Assembly (NCBI GenBank): GCA_036768485.1
Contig: JAVLUZ010000143.1
Coordinates: 1,979,633-2,043,632 of the forward strand
Length of the DNA stretch: 64,000 nucleotides
DNA from: Mermis nigrescens
Taxonomy: Eukaryota; Nematoda; Enoplea; Mermithida; Mermithidae
Direction: 5' to 3'
Numbering within the stretch: position 1 is the first letter of the stretch; every line of letters starts with the position of its first letter. The notes beneath the pieces are model-generated. The model had not been told where the DNA came from. It did not search any database and worked only from the letters and a program-made list of their open reading frames with translations. Positions 12,177 through 23,838 of the stretch are shown in pieces. Made by a program: the position numbers and the translations under genes.

Positions 12177-13545
12177 TCATCCAAATCGAGTCAACTAGGA
12201 GTTTAAACACAGCGCGTATGCTAATTAATTTTCTCGACACGAATGTGCTACAATACGCATTCCTTGTCAACAGTGTAAAACCAGCTATAAAATTGACAAA
12301 ACAGTTTTATCGCAGCTCCTCAGGCATAGATGCAAAGCATGGCCAGTGTGGAAGCGAAGTCAGCCAGGGTATCAGACCGGAGTGCTTTTCGTCCAAAATA
12401 GTCTCAAAACGGGCATAAATGCTAGATTAGTGTAGAGTTGATAGTTTCAAATCAATTTTAAGCACTTTTGCATAAAGCATTTTGATTTTCAGCCATTTTA
12501 GGCATTCATTTTCGGCCAAGCAGCAAATTAATTTTTCGGAGACATTCACAAATATACATAGTTAGCTTAAGCTTGTCATAAAAATGCATAACACTGAAAT
12601 AAAGTAATGAACTTGGAAAAATCAATTAAAGGCCCACATTTCATGAGTTTATACTTAAGAAGCGCCTGCCTTTTGGATCATATAAACGCTTACGTTAGGT
12701 AACTTCAATATTACTGCGCTCACGAAATTATAAACGCACGAGGTCGCACGCAACTAATATAATATTAGCTTATTTAAATTCCTTTTGAGCGTAGCCGTGG
12801 CTGTGTGCTAGCGGCGCCTTTTGAGCTTTTCACCAATGGCTTTAAATTCTCCAACATACATAGATACTGATTCGTTCTATTCATTAAAACTATTTTCATT
12901 TATCAGTGTACCGTGCTTAATTTTTCCATCATTTTATCGCGGCGTACTTGCGCGACGACGTAGCTGATAACATTGCATTAGAACTGATCAGAAATACAAA
13001 TGAGCAAGGCTGAAACGACAAAAGCAACTCGCGCGTCCTGATGATGAGCCAGATCGGCTAATAAGTGACGAAGACGTAAACAAAAACCTGTTTGTGCCAA
13101 GAGCAATTAGGACGCATGAACAGCTGATTATCAGCAGAGAGGAAACGCAAAACAAAAACAAGAATGTGATCTCATTTGAAGCTAAGACATAAAAAAGTGT
13201 TCAAAGCCTTTTTTACGCGGACCAAAACAAGACTAATTGAAATTCCTACGACGCTTTAGCATGAGAGGGCAAAGACAAAAAAGGTTTCACACGCGGTACG
13301 TATTGAGCGAAATTCGATCTCGAGCTGTAAAATATGATAAGATTTTAGGGAAACGCGGGCATGCAAATTTTTTCGCTTCGTTTTCCAGAATATTCAGGTC
13401 CGGAATTTTCGAGTTAAGTCAAAACAGAACTAATGAAACGATTTCTTGAGCTAAAAAGTACGCGATATCAATACTATTTAAATCCTCTGATGATGGAAGA
13501 AGAAATAAAAAACACAAGACAATGACAAACGAAATTACTGCCTAT
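12177..13545. other. Intron or intergenic stretch, no supported gene
   Basis: No repeat or gene is firmly supported. A plus-strand open stretch at about 13004-13190 reads DDEPDRLISDEDVNKNLFVP and is rich in charged residues, but it has no start in frame and no family match that I recognise. Confidence 0.35.
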
Positions 13546-13710
13546 AATCTGTTACACACAAGTTCGGTCATGAATTTCAAAACTATATCCCACAATAAGC
13601 TGACAGATTGAGATTATAGCATTGATATGATATATAATTATCATAACCCTCAGCTTACTTTCGATGAAAAATCTCAAAATTTGAGCACGAAGTTATGCGA
13701 AATAGACCAT
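13546..13710 (-). mobile_element. GTCTGTTTCAC MITE, reverse copy
   Basis: Diverged inverse copy of the element at 1965-2125. It shares CTGACAGATTG, GATATATAATTATC and the end CGAAATAGACCATA. The terminal repeats are mutated. Confidence 0.6.
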
Positions 13711-13759
13711 AATTGACGGAAATATCAATATTTAACCATGTTAATGCTTAACAAATTAC

Positions 13760-13858
13760 CTAAGGAAATTTTCAGGCGGATGATAATTCCCCGCTGTCGT
13801 TTCGAAGACAAAGGTTTCGACAATCGCTGCGGCGTCGCTGTCCGATCCAAATTTTACT
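13760..13858 (-). CDS. Internal exon of the CaaX-ended protein
   Basis: Minus-strand exon between acceptor TTTTGGCAG and a strong donor CTTAG|GTAATT. One base completes the preceding codon, 32 codons follow, and the two trailing bases make an arginine with the first base of the exon at 5785-6009. The peptide reads VKFGSDSDAAAIVETFVFET and then TAGNYHPPENFL. It has no family that I recognise. The exact phase match over an intron of almost 8 kb, across several transposon insertions, is the main support. The upstream partner exon must end in phase 2, and I did not find one with certainty. Confidence 0.65.
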
Positions 13859-13860
13859 CT

Positions 13861-14940
13861 GCCAAAAATAAAGGAATGTGAATTTTTGAAAGCATTAAGT
13901 TTTTTATTAATATTTTATGTGTTTACAAGAGACTAAGAATGAAAAGCTAATGAAGATGATCACATAAGCCACAAGTAATAAAGAGTCTAGAGGTCTTGTC
14001 TGGAATAATTAGCGACTATTATATATACGTAGGTTAAAATTATAAAATACCAAAAAATGCTCAGTAGCAGGCATAGCACGCAATGTTCATTGGCGGCTGA
14101 TTTACCCTCTACGATTTTTGCCCTGTAATAAACAATAAAATAGGAAATCCAGATATTTTGCTCTGAAATACAGGAAAAGTATGTTTCGTTCCAAAACTTG
14201 TGTCAGCATAACTAAGGTATATGGCAAGGAAAAGGTTTCGTTTGAGAAAAATCATAAAACCACTTTAACCCTAAAATCACTGTTATTTGCAAATGTGCGG
14301 AATATCATTTGAAGACTAAGCTATTTAAATAATTATGAAGTGCGAAGAGTGGCTTTTTCGGGAACTTGTAAAAAACTGTGATATTATTTTTATTTGAAAA
14401 TTTTTTTAAAATATTTTCTGACATTTTTCAGAATTTTAGGGGGAGGGCGGTGATCATCAAAAATCGCCAAAACTGTCATTAAAAATAGAATGGTGGGGCT
14501 CGACAGTAATCTGCGGGGAGTTTTTTAACTTCCGGGGGTATAAAACCCCCAAACCCCCTATAACTTCTGGGGGAGTGTGAATTCCCTAACCCCCTCCCTT
14601 CCACCACGCCCACGTGTGGTTCTGTCTGAGGTAATGCGCATGTAGGGTTAGGAAGCCTAGAACCCCAGGATAGAAAATTGGAAAATTTTCTGAGGAAAAC
14701 AAGGCAAAGTGTGGGCTAAAAATTGATAAAAATTAAGTTTCCAGCAAAAGTGATTGAAATAATTTGAATCTGGACTAGCATAGTTTTTGCGCTATCCTGA
14801 CATTTACCCGTACAGGTAACAGTTTTTAAGACCATTTTGATAAAACATTTTACTTTGAACCTCTAGACTTCGAGCATCGTGCGAAAACATATGCGCATAG
14901 ATATTGAAAAGACGCTTTGAAAATGATAAAAAGGAAAGTT
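13861..14940. other. No gene seen; repeat debris around 14440-14880
   Basis: From about 14440 the sequence carries fragments of the G-rich repeats (CTTCTGGGGGAGTG, CCACGCCCACGTGTGG) followed by the start of the AACCCCAG...AAAATTTTCTGAGGAAAA family also found at 17.75, 46.3 and 55.0 kb. Confidence 0.4.
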
Positions 14941-14992
14941 AACTACTTTTTGCAGTGCGATGGACAAACGTCCTTAATCGATTGCGTCTCAC

Positions 14993-15082
14993 TGCCCAGG
15001 ACAAACGTACTATCTTTCAACCCGTCCTTAGTCAGCTTCAGAGTGCGAAGAGTTTCAGGCTGCTGCTGCTTAAACACTTCAG
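14993..15082 (-). CDS. Candidate exon on the minus strand
   Basis: Between a possible acceptor TTTTGCAAG and donor GGGCA|GTGAGA, the minus strand reads EVFKQQQPETLRTLKLTKDG and then LKDSTFVLG, with coding-like composition. The open frame runs on to 14943. If spliced as shown it ends in phase 1, which does not match the phase needed by the exon at 13760-13858. Either the boundary is wrong, an indel intervenes, or it is not an exon. No family recognised. Confidence 0.3.
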
Positions 15083-15735
15083 CTTGCAAAATAGACATTG
15101 AGAACAAACAAAAGCTCGAAAAGTCTAATTATAGCGGAGCTTTGAGCAGCACCAGGAAAATCAGCTACGTTGGATTAGTTGAATTTAGTATTCAAATCAG
15201 TGGGATATGAGTTTTAAAAACCATCTTCAACACGTTGCAGCGGGTTCTCCGATTTGCGCAATTGCTATTCACCGTTAACTTTTTTTTCTGCCGTAAGAAA
15301 CTGAAAAAAATTATTAACTTCATTATTCACAAAAGCAATATATACAGCAAATCAAATTAAAAACTATCAAGCGTTGCGGTAAATCAGTTCTGACTATAAT
15401 TTGCAAAAATCTTACAAGAGAAATGCTTAGCTCTAAATTAATCATTAAACGTGAAATGTTGCAAAAATTATCCCGTCTAGAGAGTATGAGACTCCACGAT
15501 GACACAAGAAAACAAATAAAATCTAATTTTAGCAGGAAAGTTTCAATTACAATTTTTGCAATAATTATCAACCCAAAGGCGATCGTAAGCTGAAATAATT
15601 TATAAACTTAATTAGCTTTAATCAGTTGTCTAGAATTAGAAAAGCACTATTCAATGAAATATATTTATAGAAAAATCTTTTTACATAGAATAAATGATTT
15701 TTTATTGACTGACTTGCAGCAATTATTGTCAGAAA

Positions 15736-16018
15736 ATGAAGAAAATTGATTTCGCGCATTACAGCGTAGCAACAGTTTTAATCGCGGACGAAAACACTAA
15801 TAGTAGACTGCTTGTCGGAGTTAGACAAGAGCTTTGCCACAGCAAACGCGGCAACTTTTCCCGCGGTGGAAATTCGTTCACCGAAGCAAGATTCTAAGCT
15901 AGATTAATAAAATGAATCCTAGAATCTGCGTCGGTGAAGTTTTGCATAAGACCGATCAGGTTACGCAAACAAATGTGTATATAAAAGCACGCTTAAGCGC
16001 AAAAAGGAAGAGGGAATG
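15736..16018 (+). pseudogene. Possible decayed Nudix-like fragment
   Basis: Two adjacent plus-strand frames read as pieces of one short protein. The first (15736-15897) gives MKKIDFAHYSVATVLIADE, then SRLLVGVRQ and NFSRGGNSFTEARF. The second (about 15920-16018) gives NPRICVGEVLHKTDQ and TNVYIKARLS. The order 'VLL-basic-W/F-x-RGG-x-S-x-TEA' followed by a VYIKARL strand recalls Nudix hydrolases of the NUDT15/MutT type, but the Nudix box (GxxxxxEx7REUxEExGU) is not intact. Stops and a frame change separate the pieces. The similarity is weak and may be chance. Confidence 0.2.
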
Positions 16019-16339
16019 AATAACCTTAGAAGTAGGTACTGAAAAAGAAAAGAGAGACAAAATATGCATTTATTCATGAACAACTCGACGGACTCCGGAT
16101 ATTGAACGTTTAAGCGCGCAGTTGCTTAATTGTTTGAGACCTTTTTACAACAGCTCAAACCTGGCTAAGAAACATTAGCTCTAAAAAACAGATTTATGGA
16201 ATGCGGTCGTTTGCGTCATGGACGAAAGAACCGAGAGTCTAAATGAATAAAGAAAAATGCTTATCTTACGCACTTTCCCAAATTCCATTCCGCGTAGGTA
16301 GTCGAATGAGCTAAGTACGAGCGGCGGTCAGCCGAAAAA

Positions 16340-16459
16340 ATGACGTTTTTCAAGCAGCAGCCGAGCAATAGAAGAAGGCCAGACTCTTCGGGGAGCTCGG
16401 CAGAACCGTCTGAGATATTTAATGAATCCCGCATCGTACGTCAAGCTCAATACGAATCG
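16340..16459 (+). CDS. Candidate first coding exon, or decayed gene
   Basis: Forty codons from an ATG preceded by GCCGAAAAA to a good donor GAATCG|GTAAGG: MTFFKQQPSNRRRPDSSGSS, then AEPSEIFNESRIVRQAQYES. The composition (Ser/Arg/Glu-rich) looks like a disordered N-terminus. Beyond the donor, protein-like pieces continue in other frames (STDSENSQHNENEQL near 16497; EQASKRAKGEYDSEDAW near 16555), which suggests a frameshifted gene relic rather than a clean exon. No downstream exon was identified and I do not recognise the family. Confidence 0.35.
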
Positions 16460-17005
16460 GTAAGGCTTAATCGATCAGCCGACACCGAAAAATTTAAGTA
16501 CCGATTCGGAAAACAGCCAGCACAACGAAAATGAACAACTCTGAGCCATTTAAGAACAAGCGAGTAAGAGGGCGAAGGGAGAATATGACAGCGAAGACGC
16601 ATGGAGACATTCGTAATGTACCAAACTACCCGATTTAGGGCACAGCGTCGCTTCATCGGTGCCGCGATGATTACGACCTAAATTAATTAATGAGGTCACG
16701 TTATATAACGTACATAATCCTTTTACCGAATACTGAAAACAGATTTGCGCCGCTTACTAATTACGTTAGCATACGCTTACTTAGACGCGTGGCAGCAGTG
16801 ATACAATCAGGCAGTAAGAACGATAAACGATTAATGATTTGAAAAAAGGGCGGCGAAATATGAACTGCATCGGAAAATTAATAACGATTAACTTACCCGC
16901 GTTCGATTAAGTGCACAAAACTTAATCCATTCTATTGACGTCCATCATAATCAAACTACAAAAGTAAAACAAATAATTTGTATAGTGGCAAGTTGCGTCA
17001 TTCAC

Positions 17006-17494
17006 CATTGGTGGATCCAGGATTTTCTGACTGGGGGCGGAGTCCCAAATTCCCTGAAAGTGTCAAAAATTGTTCGAAAAATTTGACCATTATGCTTAAA
17101 TTAGCGGTTTCTTGCCATATTTTGATAAGCCGAATTATTTCATATGCGATAGAAATGTTCAAAATTTTCAAAATTTTCCGAATTTTTTCATGAAAAACTC
17201 ACAAAATTGTGTAAAAATCGACACAAAGCGCCAGAAGATACTTGAGAAATCATTGTTGTAAGGACTAAAAATACTCTTCTGACGTATAAGAACTTTTTTA
17301 GGGCGCTAATAAAGTCAGTAAATGTCATGTTAATAATGAGTACTACACCGGCGCCAAGAGCCGGAAAAATGTGAACACTGATGATAAAAATTGCTAAAAT
17401 CACCAAAAACACGTCTATTATCCATTCCGTCCAAATATTTTTTTGACGACAAGGGCGGCCACCCCCTCCCCCGCTCTCTCTAAATCCACCACTG
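17006..17494 (+). mobile_element. hAT-like MITE (GGTGGATCCAGGATTTTC end)
   Basis: Starts CATTGGTGGATCCAGG and ends TAAATCCACCACTG. The flanks TCATTCAC and TCATGCAC match at 7 of 8 bases. The interior has GGCGCCAAGAGCCGGAAAAA and related palindrome remnants. A related element starts at 54076. Confidence 0.8.
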
Positions 17495-17544
17495 TCATGC
17501 ACTGTTCGTTTTAGGCACCTATAAGAGATTCGCATGGAGGTGTT

Positions 17545-17945
17545 CGAATGCCTGGACCATAGATGACTACAATGACCTCAAAACTAGTATGAGCGCTAAA
17601 ACAGCGGTAAAACTACGTTATAAAACACTTTATGGTCAATTTGAAGCACTTTTGAAGAAGATCCGTTTTTGGCCTTCATTTTGCTTCATTTTTTCCATAA
17701 AATTTTCCATTTTTCCATTCTGGGTGTATAGACCTCCAAACACCCCACGTGCATGTTTGGTCTAGAACCCCAGAATGAAAAAATGATAATTTTCTCGGGA
17801 AAATGTGGCAAAATGGAGGCAAAAATAAATGAAAATTGAAGTTTTTCCAAAAGCGCTTCAAATTGACCAGAAACCAGTGTAGTGCAGTTTTAATGCTATT
17901 TTAACGCTTCAGTTCTTAAGTTCAATTTGGCCGAAAAAGATCATT
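17545..17945. repeat. Foldback pair of a dispersed repeat
   Basis: Two copies of one repeat lie head to head: the left arm (GACCTCAAAACTAGTATGAGCG ... CCATTCTGGG) is the inverse of the right arm (AACCCCAGAATG ... GCGCTTCAAATTGACC ... TTTTAACGCTTC). Single copies of the same family occur near 46270-46590, 55000-55235 and 59275-59540, and in part near 60505-61030. Confidence 0.6.
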
Positions 17946-18104
17946 TCTTACACCCCCTCCCCGAGATCGGCCATGCTGTGCATCAATGGTACCTAGTCGT
18001 ATCCACACATGGACGTGAAGAGGGGAGGTATGATGGGTTTGTACCCCCCCAGAATTCTATTTTTAGAAACATTTTTGGTAATTTCATCCATCCTGACCCC
18101 CCAC

Positions 18105-18551
18105 CATAGTTTCCCAAGGTCGAAAGTTCAGGGAGGGGTGAAATACTAAGCTTAAGGACCACTAAAGTAAGAGTCTAGCCTTCGTTGCAGGTTAAATATG
18201 AAAAATGGCTAAAACATCCTATATAGCATATTTCAATGTGAAAAAGTGCATTTTAAACTACTTTTTGTCCCATTTTGACTACTTTCGTCACTCTTGTAAG
18301 TAAAAATATGAGAATTCATCGAAAATTTGGACTTTTCAAATCATTTCAAGTTCCCTCCAGGTATTTTATGGGTAGACGAAACAGAAATGTATTAGTCGGC
18401 GCTAAGCGCCGAAAAATTTTAACATCTTCGCTGCTTTTGTACCCAAAAATCATGCAGAAAATGTTTGATAGCTCAAAATCGTCCGACAGTGATTCAAGTC
18501 TCGGACCCTGAGGTAAGGGTGATACCCCCTCACCCCCTAAGGGAATGTGTG
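18105..18551 (+). mobile_element. MITE-2 copy (CATAGTTTCCCAAGG), first
   Basis: About 447 bp, closely matching 38856-39303 over its whole length. It starts CATAGTTTCCCAAGG and ends GGGAATGTGTG. It contains a GGCGCTAAGCGCCG palindrome. Exactly 8 bp (CCACACCG) separate it from the MITE-1 copy that follows. Confidence 0.75.
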
Positions 18552-18559
18552 CCACACCG

Positions 18560-18789
18560 CAGGTGAGGCGGCACCGAAGTTCTGGGGGGTGGTGCAAGAT
18601 TTTTTCAAAGGTAAAAAAATGGCCTTAAAGATGTTGGAAGGGCGAAAAAAATTTCAGCGTTTCTCATCGAGCACTATCCATTGGCATCAAAAAATTGCGA
18701 AAAAAAACAAAATTTTCAAAAATTGAATTCTGGGGGGTATTTTGATTTCTCGGGGGTCCATACCCCCAAAACCCCCACGCCCAGGTATG
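18560..18789 (+). mobile_element. MITE-1 copy, forward, abutting MITE-2
   Basis: Starts CAGGTGAGGCGGCACC and ends ACGCCCAGGTATG. The neighbouring 8-mers are CCACACCG on the left and CCTCCACC on the right, only weakly alike. It follows the MITE-2 copy with an 8-bp gap. Confidence 0.75.
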
Positions 18790-18899
18790 CCTCCACCCCG
18801 CCCAGAATTTTCTCGCTGGTTTGCAATGAGGGACAACAGCTGTGAGCAAAAGCATCCATTGCATAACATAAGCCTGAAAAATTAAATGTTTCACTGAAT

Positions 18900-20330
18900 C
18901 TCTTGGATTTAATGAACCTTACACACCATCAGGGTACATACCTCGTACATGTTTACCAATGGTGTGCAAAAGTAGCACGCAACTCAAATAAATTGGTAAC
19001 AAATAGGCTCTGCGGGCTTAAGGAATATTTCTCATATTAGGACTTGAGCCCTAAATCAATTCCACATTGCATAATTACATACCTATAATATACTTGGACC
19101 CCTCTTAAAAGTGACTACCCCCTACAGCTATAAGGAGACACTTCTGTATTGCGCGGTTTATTTTGAAAAATAGATAATTAAAAAAGATTTTGTAGGCTTT
19201 TGTTTACACTCAATAGCCACTGTGTGACGAGCGTGTAAAATTTTACTTTAAGGTTATAACATAGTTTTTAAAATTTTGGTCGTTTACACGACTTTGCTAC
19301 CGCAGTTTTGCATTCTGGTTAGCCTGGTTTTTTTGATTTAGACAATTGAATAAGCTCTATAAACTATTTTAAATTTTTTTAATGTGACTTATTTCCGACG
19401 TTCCGACGTGGTGGTGTAAGGAGTGAACACATCTAGGGTTGAAAAAACACATTTTGGGCGAGTTTTTGACTTGCTTATGTCTGCCAAATTCTTTGTATAA
19501 CAGTCCTCCAAAAACCTATCTAGGGAAATGTACTACTGATCAAGGGCTATCTTGTGCTTACCAGCAAACTTTCTTGCACTCAAAGCGGAGTTAGATCTAG
19601 GGGTTCAAATTTTACACTCTAGTGGATATTGTAAAAAAACAGATTTTGTCTCAGATTTCTCTGTCAACTTTTTCGCTTAAAATCGGGAAAAATTGAATAA
19701 AATTCTAAGGGCTACAGGTCGCAGCAAACTGCGTTTAAAAAACGCAATATTTACTTATTAATACGGGGTGTAAAGTTTGAAATCAGGGGTATAAAATGAG
19801 CGAAAAAACCCGTTTTCCCCTATTTTGATTGGTAAATATCTCAAATATTTTCCGGAACAAAAGTTTTGCACATAGAAACGTAATACGATTCAAAGCTAGA
19901 AAATTGCCCAGACAGAATTTCCTCACACTCAATGAGGAGTTAGATTCAGATTTTCCTAGTCTACAATGTGGTGGATGATGGAAAAATACCTTTTTCTTCC
20001 TTTTTTAGGACGCAATTTTCTTGATTTAGAAGTCAGGATAAGTCAAATAGAAAAAAATCAAGTACTTTCTAAGGGTACACTTCACAGCAAATTGAGTTTG
20101 TTTACATCAATATTCAGCTATTTCGGGAGGTGAAAAGTTAAAAATTGGGTGTGTTAAACGTGTTTCTGTTTTGTTTTTTCTGCCAACTTCTCCGGTTATG
20201 AATCTGCATGTGATCACAAGTCTTAAAAAAACCAAAAGTCAAACGTCATACGTCAGTTGGGCGCGTTTGTTTACGCTCAACAGTGGTTTTAAGTGGTTTA
20301 CATCAATATTTATTTGTATTCAGGCCATTG
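18900..20330. other. Non-coding stretch, nothing firmly recognised
   Basis: AT-rich sequence without open frames of note. Words such as GTTTACATCAATATT and AGTTTACA recur loosely and grade into the tandem array that follows. Confidence 0.4.
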
Positions 20331-20339
20331 AGGAAACTT

Positions 20340-20850
20340 AATTTTTCATAAATGTTGATCGTAATATAAGAGTAATATCAAAATTACAAATCCGACTAAA
20401 ATCTTTACATGCGGTAGTTGTGTAAAGTTTACATTACAAATTAAGTTTTGTTCTAGATCCTTGCGAAAGCTTTATTTTTTCGAAATGTTCTATGTAACAT
20501 CAGATTTACGAATCTGATTGCTGCTTTCTCTGAACTCAGTAGTTATGTAAAGTTTGCACATTCATTTATTGTCAATGTTTAGTTTACACCACAAAATTAT
20601 TTTACTTCCAGGGCGTTGCAAAACGAAAATTTTTCACGGAATATGTTCCGTAAGGTCCGGATTACGAATCTGACTGTATGTTTTCTTAACATCCAGTAGT
20701 TATGTAAAGTTTACACTGAAAATTACATTCAGTTTCAGAGCGTTGCAGAAGCTTAATTTCTTTCAAAATGTTTCATGTGACGTCAGGATAACGAATCCGA
20801 CCTTAACTATTCTTTACACCAAATATTTGCGTAAAGTTTTTTGCTGAAAA
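20340..20850. repeat. Diverged tandem array, about 120-160 bp units
   Basis: Four units can be aligned on GTAGTTRTGTAAAGTTTAC (near 20407, 20539, 20693 and, mutated, 20820), each also carrying TTGCRRAAGCTTAATTTTTT and TTACGAATCTGA. Divergence between units is high, so the array is old. Confidence 0.55.
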
Positions 20851-21015
20851 CTTTTGATCTGCTTTAATAAGTTAAGGTTGTCTTGTTTAAAAAAACATAA
20901 TGCTGATTTTAGGAACAATATTGTTTTCCGCGTTCTTGGACTGCTGTCATTATTCTGGCACGTCACCGTACGTGTTTACTGACTGATTTACTCAAATCTT
21001 GCTAATTAAAAGTAA

Positions 21016-21811
21016 GCAAAGAAAAATGCTCCGATGGAACAAAAAAACGTATATACTTGGGATTGTGGATTATTAAGGATGTAAAAGGAGGGGACTAGGA
21101 AAAAGCTACCCATGTATACGCCAAAAGTCGCCAAATCTGCTAAAAATCAGATTTTCTCAAAGCAACGCAAAAATCGAAGTATATTCTGCGGCCTCTGAAA
21201 AAGTGTAACTTTCCTTAAGTAATTTTCCATGGTTCACATAAGAGTGTATAACGTAATCTAAAATGTTTACTTTTTGTAAATTGTTTGCAGGTTGCAGCGC
21301 CGATTTGCTTCATATCGTGATTGATAGAAAACTAACTACAATTGTATTTAAGGGTGCTTTATTTCGTTATCATGAGCGTTGTAGCAAGCCAACCTGGCGT
21401 TAATTGATTAGTGCATACAATCGCCGCGAGCATGCAAGTGTACCTACATTTAGTCTGTTTCACGTAAGCTTACGCGTTTCCTACTGCTTTAAACCAACAA
21501 CTTCTTTGATTGTCTTGAATGCATAGATGTTTGCTATTTCATTCAATTGGCTTGCAAAGTCGCTCCTTGTTTACTCCGCCTAACCTGCTGCTTTTTCAAT
21601 GGCTTTTTTGATTCAATAGTTTATTTGAACCCGCAGGACGCAGAATATACTTCGATGTTTTCCATTGCTTAGAGAAAGTTTGATTTCTAGCAGATTTTGC
21701 GACTTTAGGCATACAGGTAGCTCTTTCCTAGTCCCCTCCTTTTATATCCTTAATAATCCACAATCCCAAATATATTCGTCCTTTTTGTTCCATCGGATCA
21801 TTGTTCTTTGC
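21016..21811. mobile_element. Foldback element with about 190-bp inverted arms
   Basis: The left arm (21016-21205, from GCAAAGAAAAATGCTCCGATGG) is closely matched by the inverse of 21628-21811, including GGGATTGTGGATTATTAAGG and AGGAGGGGACTAGG. The central 420 bp include AGTCTGTTTCACGTAAGC, related to the GTCTGTTTCAC MITE. I could not define a duplication. Confidence 0.65.
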
Positions 21812-22125
21812 ATCTTTTTATTCAGCTTGGCATCTCGATAACATTTTTCAGGGTTATTTCACCAATCAACGCCGAAAAACAGGTTAATTTGGGCTAGCTC
21901 AAAAAGGCAAAATTTTCGGCGCTTCGCGCCGTTATACTCATATTTTGCACAATTTGTTCCGACTTTTTGATTTTTTTTCGAAATTTTCAAATGTTTTTGT
22001 GCTCTTCATCGTCAGATACGCTGAAAAACGATGTTTTTGATGCGTACCTACCATTTTCGTACCCAAAAAGGCACTTCATTATTGAAGCCGCCAGAATCCC
22101 CATGCTGTGCATGCATGGTAACGAC

Positions 22126-22391
22126 CATACGTGGGCAGCAAGAAAATTCTGGGGGGGGGTGCAAGAATTTTTTGAAGGTCGAAAAATGGCCTTAAAAATG
22201 GTGGTATGGCGATAAAAACACCATTTTTCGACGTTTCTCATCAAGCAGTATCCATTGGCATCAAAAAATTGCGAAAAAAAAACGAAAAAATTTTCAAAAA
22301 TTGAATTCTGGGAGGGGGGGGTATTTTGATTTCTGGGGGGTATTTTGGTTTTCTGGGGGGTGCATACCCCAAACCCCTACGCCCAGGTGTG
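22126..22391 (+). mobile_element. MITE-1 copy, forward, perfect TSD
   Basis: Reference-quality copy of 266 bp, from CATACGTGGGCAGCAAG to CGCCCAGGTGTG. The 8-bp duplication GTAACGAC is at 22118-22125 and 22392-22399. It fits the GTNNNNAC target known for Hermes/hobo-type hAT transposases. Confidence 0.92.
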
Positions 22392-22399
22392 GTAACGAC

Positions 22400-23838
22400 C
22401 CGTTTACAGATCTAAAATTGCGACCGAAGATTAGCAAAAAAATCTTTGAATTAAGCGGTAATATCACCCGCAAAATGAATGCTACCGCAAAATTAAATAT
22501 ACCAGCATGTAGAGCGTTCATTTTTCTGCAAAAATATTAAACTTTCATAAAGAAGGAATAATTATTAAGTAGAACATTGAAAAAATTCGGAAGCAGCCAA
22601 TTTTCCTCAAAATTCAAAACCCGTAACTTTGATGCGTGCTATAAAAGCCCAGGAGCATTATTGTGAACTTTCACTTTACGCTTTTTTATCTTGTGCCAAG
22701 ACCTACCGATGAGCCAACTTTCATTTGTTTCTGCGAACCGTTCGAATCTTAACGGCAACTTCTCACATGTAGTGAGATGCCCGTCTCCGAGCCATGAAAC
22801 TACCTTAAGTAGAAGAAATTTTTCCGGGAATCGGGTTGTGGGTGTTCATTAAGTTGGGACAAACCTCCGATGGAAGCGAGTTGTATTCGAACATGGACGT
22901 GGTGGGTCTGGGGATCTAGTACCCGCGGAATTCGGCGGACCCCCAAAATCAATAGACTCCCAGAATTGCATTTTTGGTGCTATTTTTGGCGATGTTGCCC
23001 GATAGGACTACCTGAAATTTATATATGTTTATCGTAACCATCCACAGGGGGAGAGAGTCCTACGAAAACGGGGCACAACATAATTTCCATTTCCAGATTT
23101 TACTTCTCCTCACGGGGAGGAGGCTCCTAATAATTATCAAGTGAGCAGTGGGAGTTGACATCTGTCATTTTTTACGATTTCGTTGAATTACATGTTGAAA
23201 ACGAATCGCTTGAACTTCAGGAAGAAAAATGTTTGGGTAATGTCTGAACTAATTGGAAATCAGTCCGGGAGATCAGCAGCACAGTAAAAGCAAAGCAAAA
23301 AATGATCCTAATGGACGTTAATGATCAAATATAGTGGAGCTCGTATTTCCTCAGATTTCTATAAAATTCAGGATAGTTATTGTAAATATAAATTCAATTT
23401 TGTAATTGTGCATATATCGCAAAGTGCACTTTGAGACGTTTCCGACCATGCACTATACTTCAATTCAGTGAACATTCGTCAGTTTACACAATTTGTTTCT
23501 TTTCCCGAAATATTACTAAAAACTATCATTCAAAAGAGAATTTCGAATCATAATGTGTCGAATATTTTAGCATTAAAACGATTCCATAGCATTTTTATGA
23601 GTTCGCGTCGTCTTAGAATCGCAAATTGGCATGTGCCGGCCGGATTATGGACGTTAAAATAACGGCGTAAGTTTAAAAAACCTTACTCATGAAAAGTTGA
23701 GAATTTTCGTCATTCGTACGCATTGCGTATCTTACCCTGAGCTGCACAATCTGAATCTGAATTATTTTAAACTGCTGACATTTTAGTCTCGAAGCTGTAG
23801 CGAAAGGTTTAGAAGGAAAAGCAGTTTTGATAAAACTA
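22400..23838. other. No gene or known repeat recognised
   Basis: Mixed-composition DNA with a G-rich fragment near 22890-22990 (ATGGACGTGGTGGGTCTGGGG) that resembles the ends of the MITE families. The open frame at 23468-23662 has no recognisable features. Confidence 0.35.

Noticed and set aside
13004..13190. Charged plus-strand open stretch (ISDEDVNKNLFVPRAIRTHE)
   Set aside because: No start in frame, no splice sites that I trust and no recognised family. Its length is within chance expectation.
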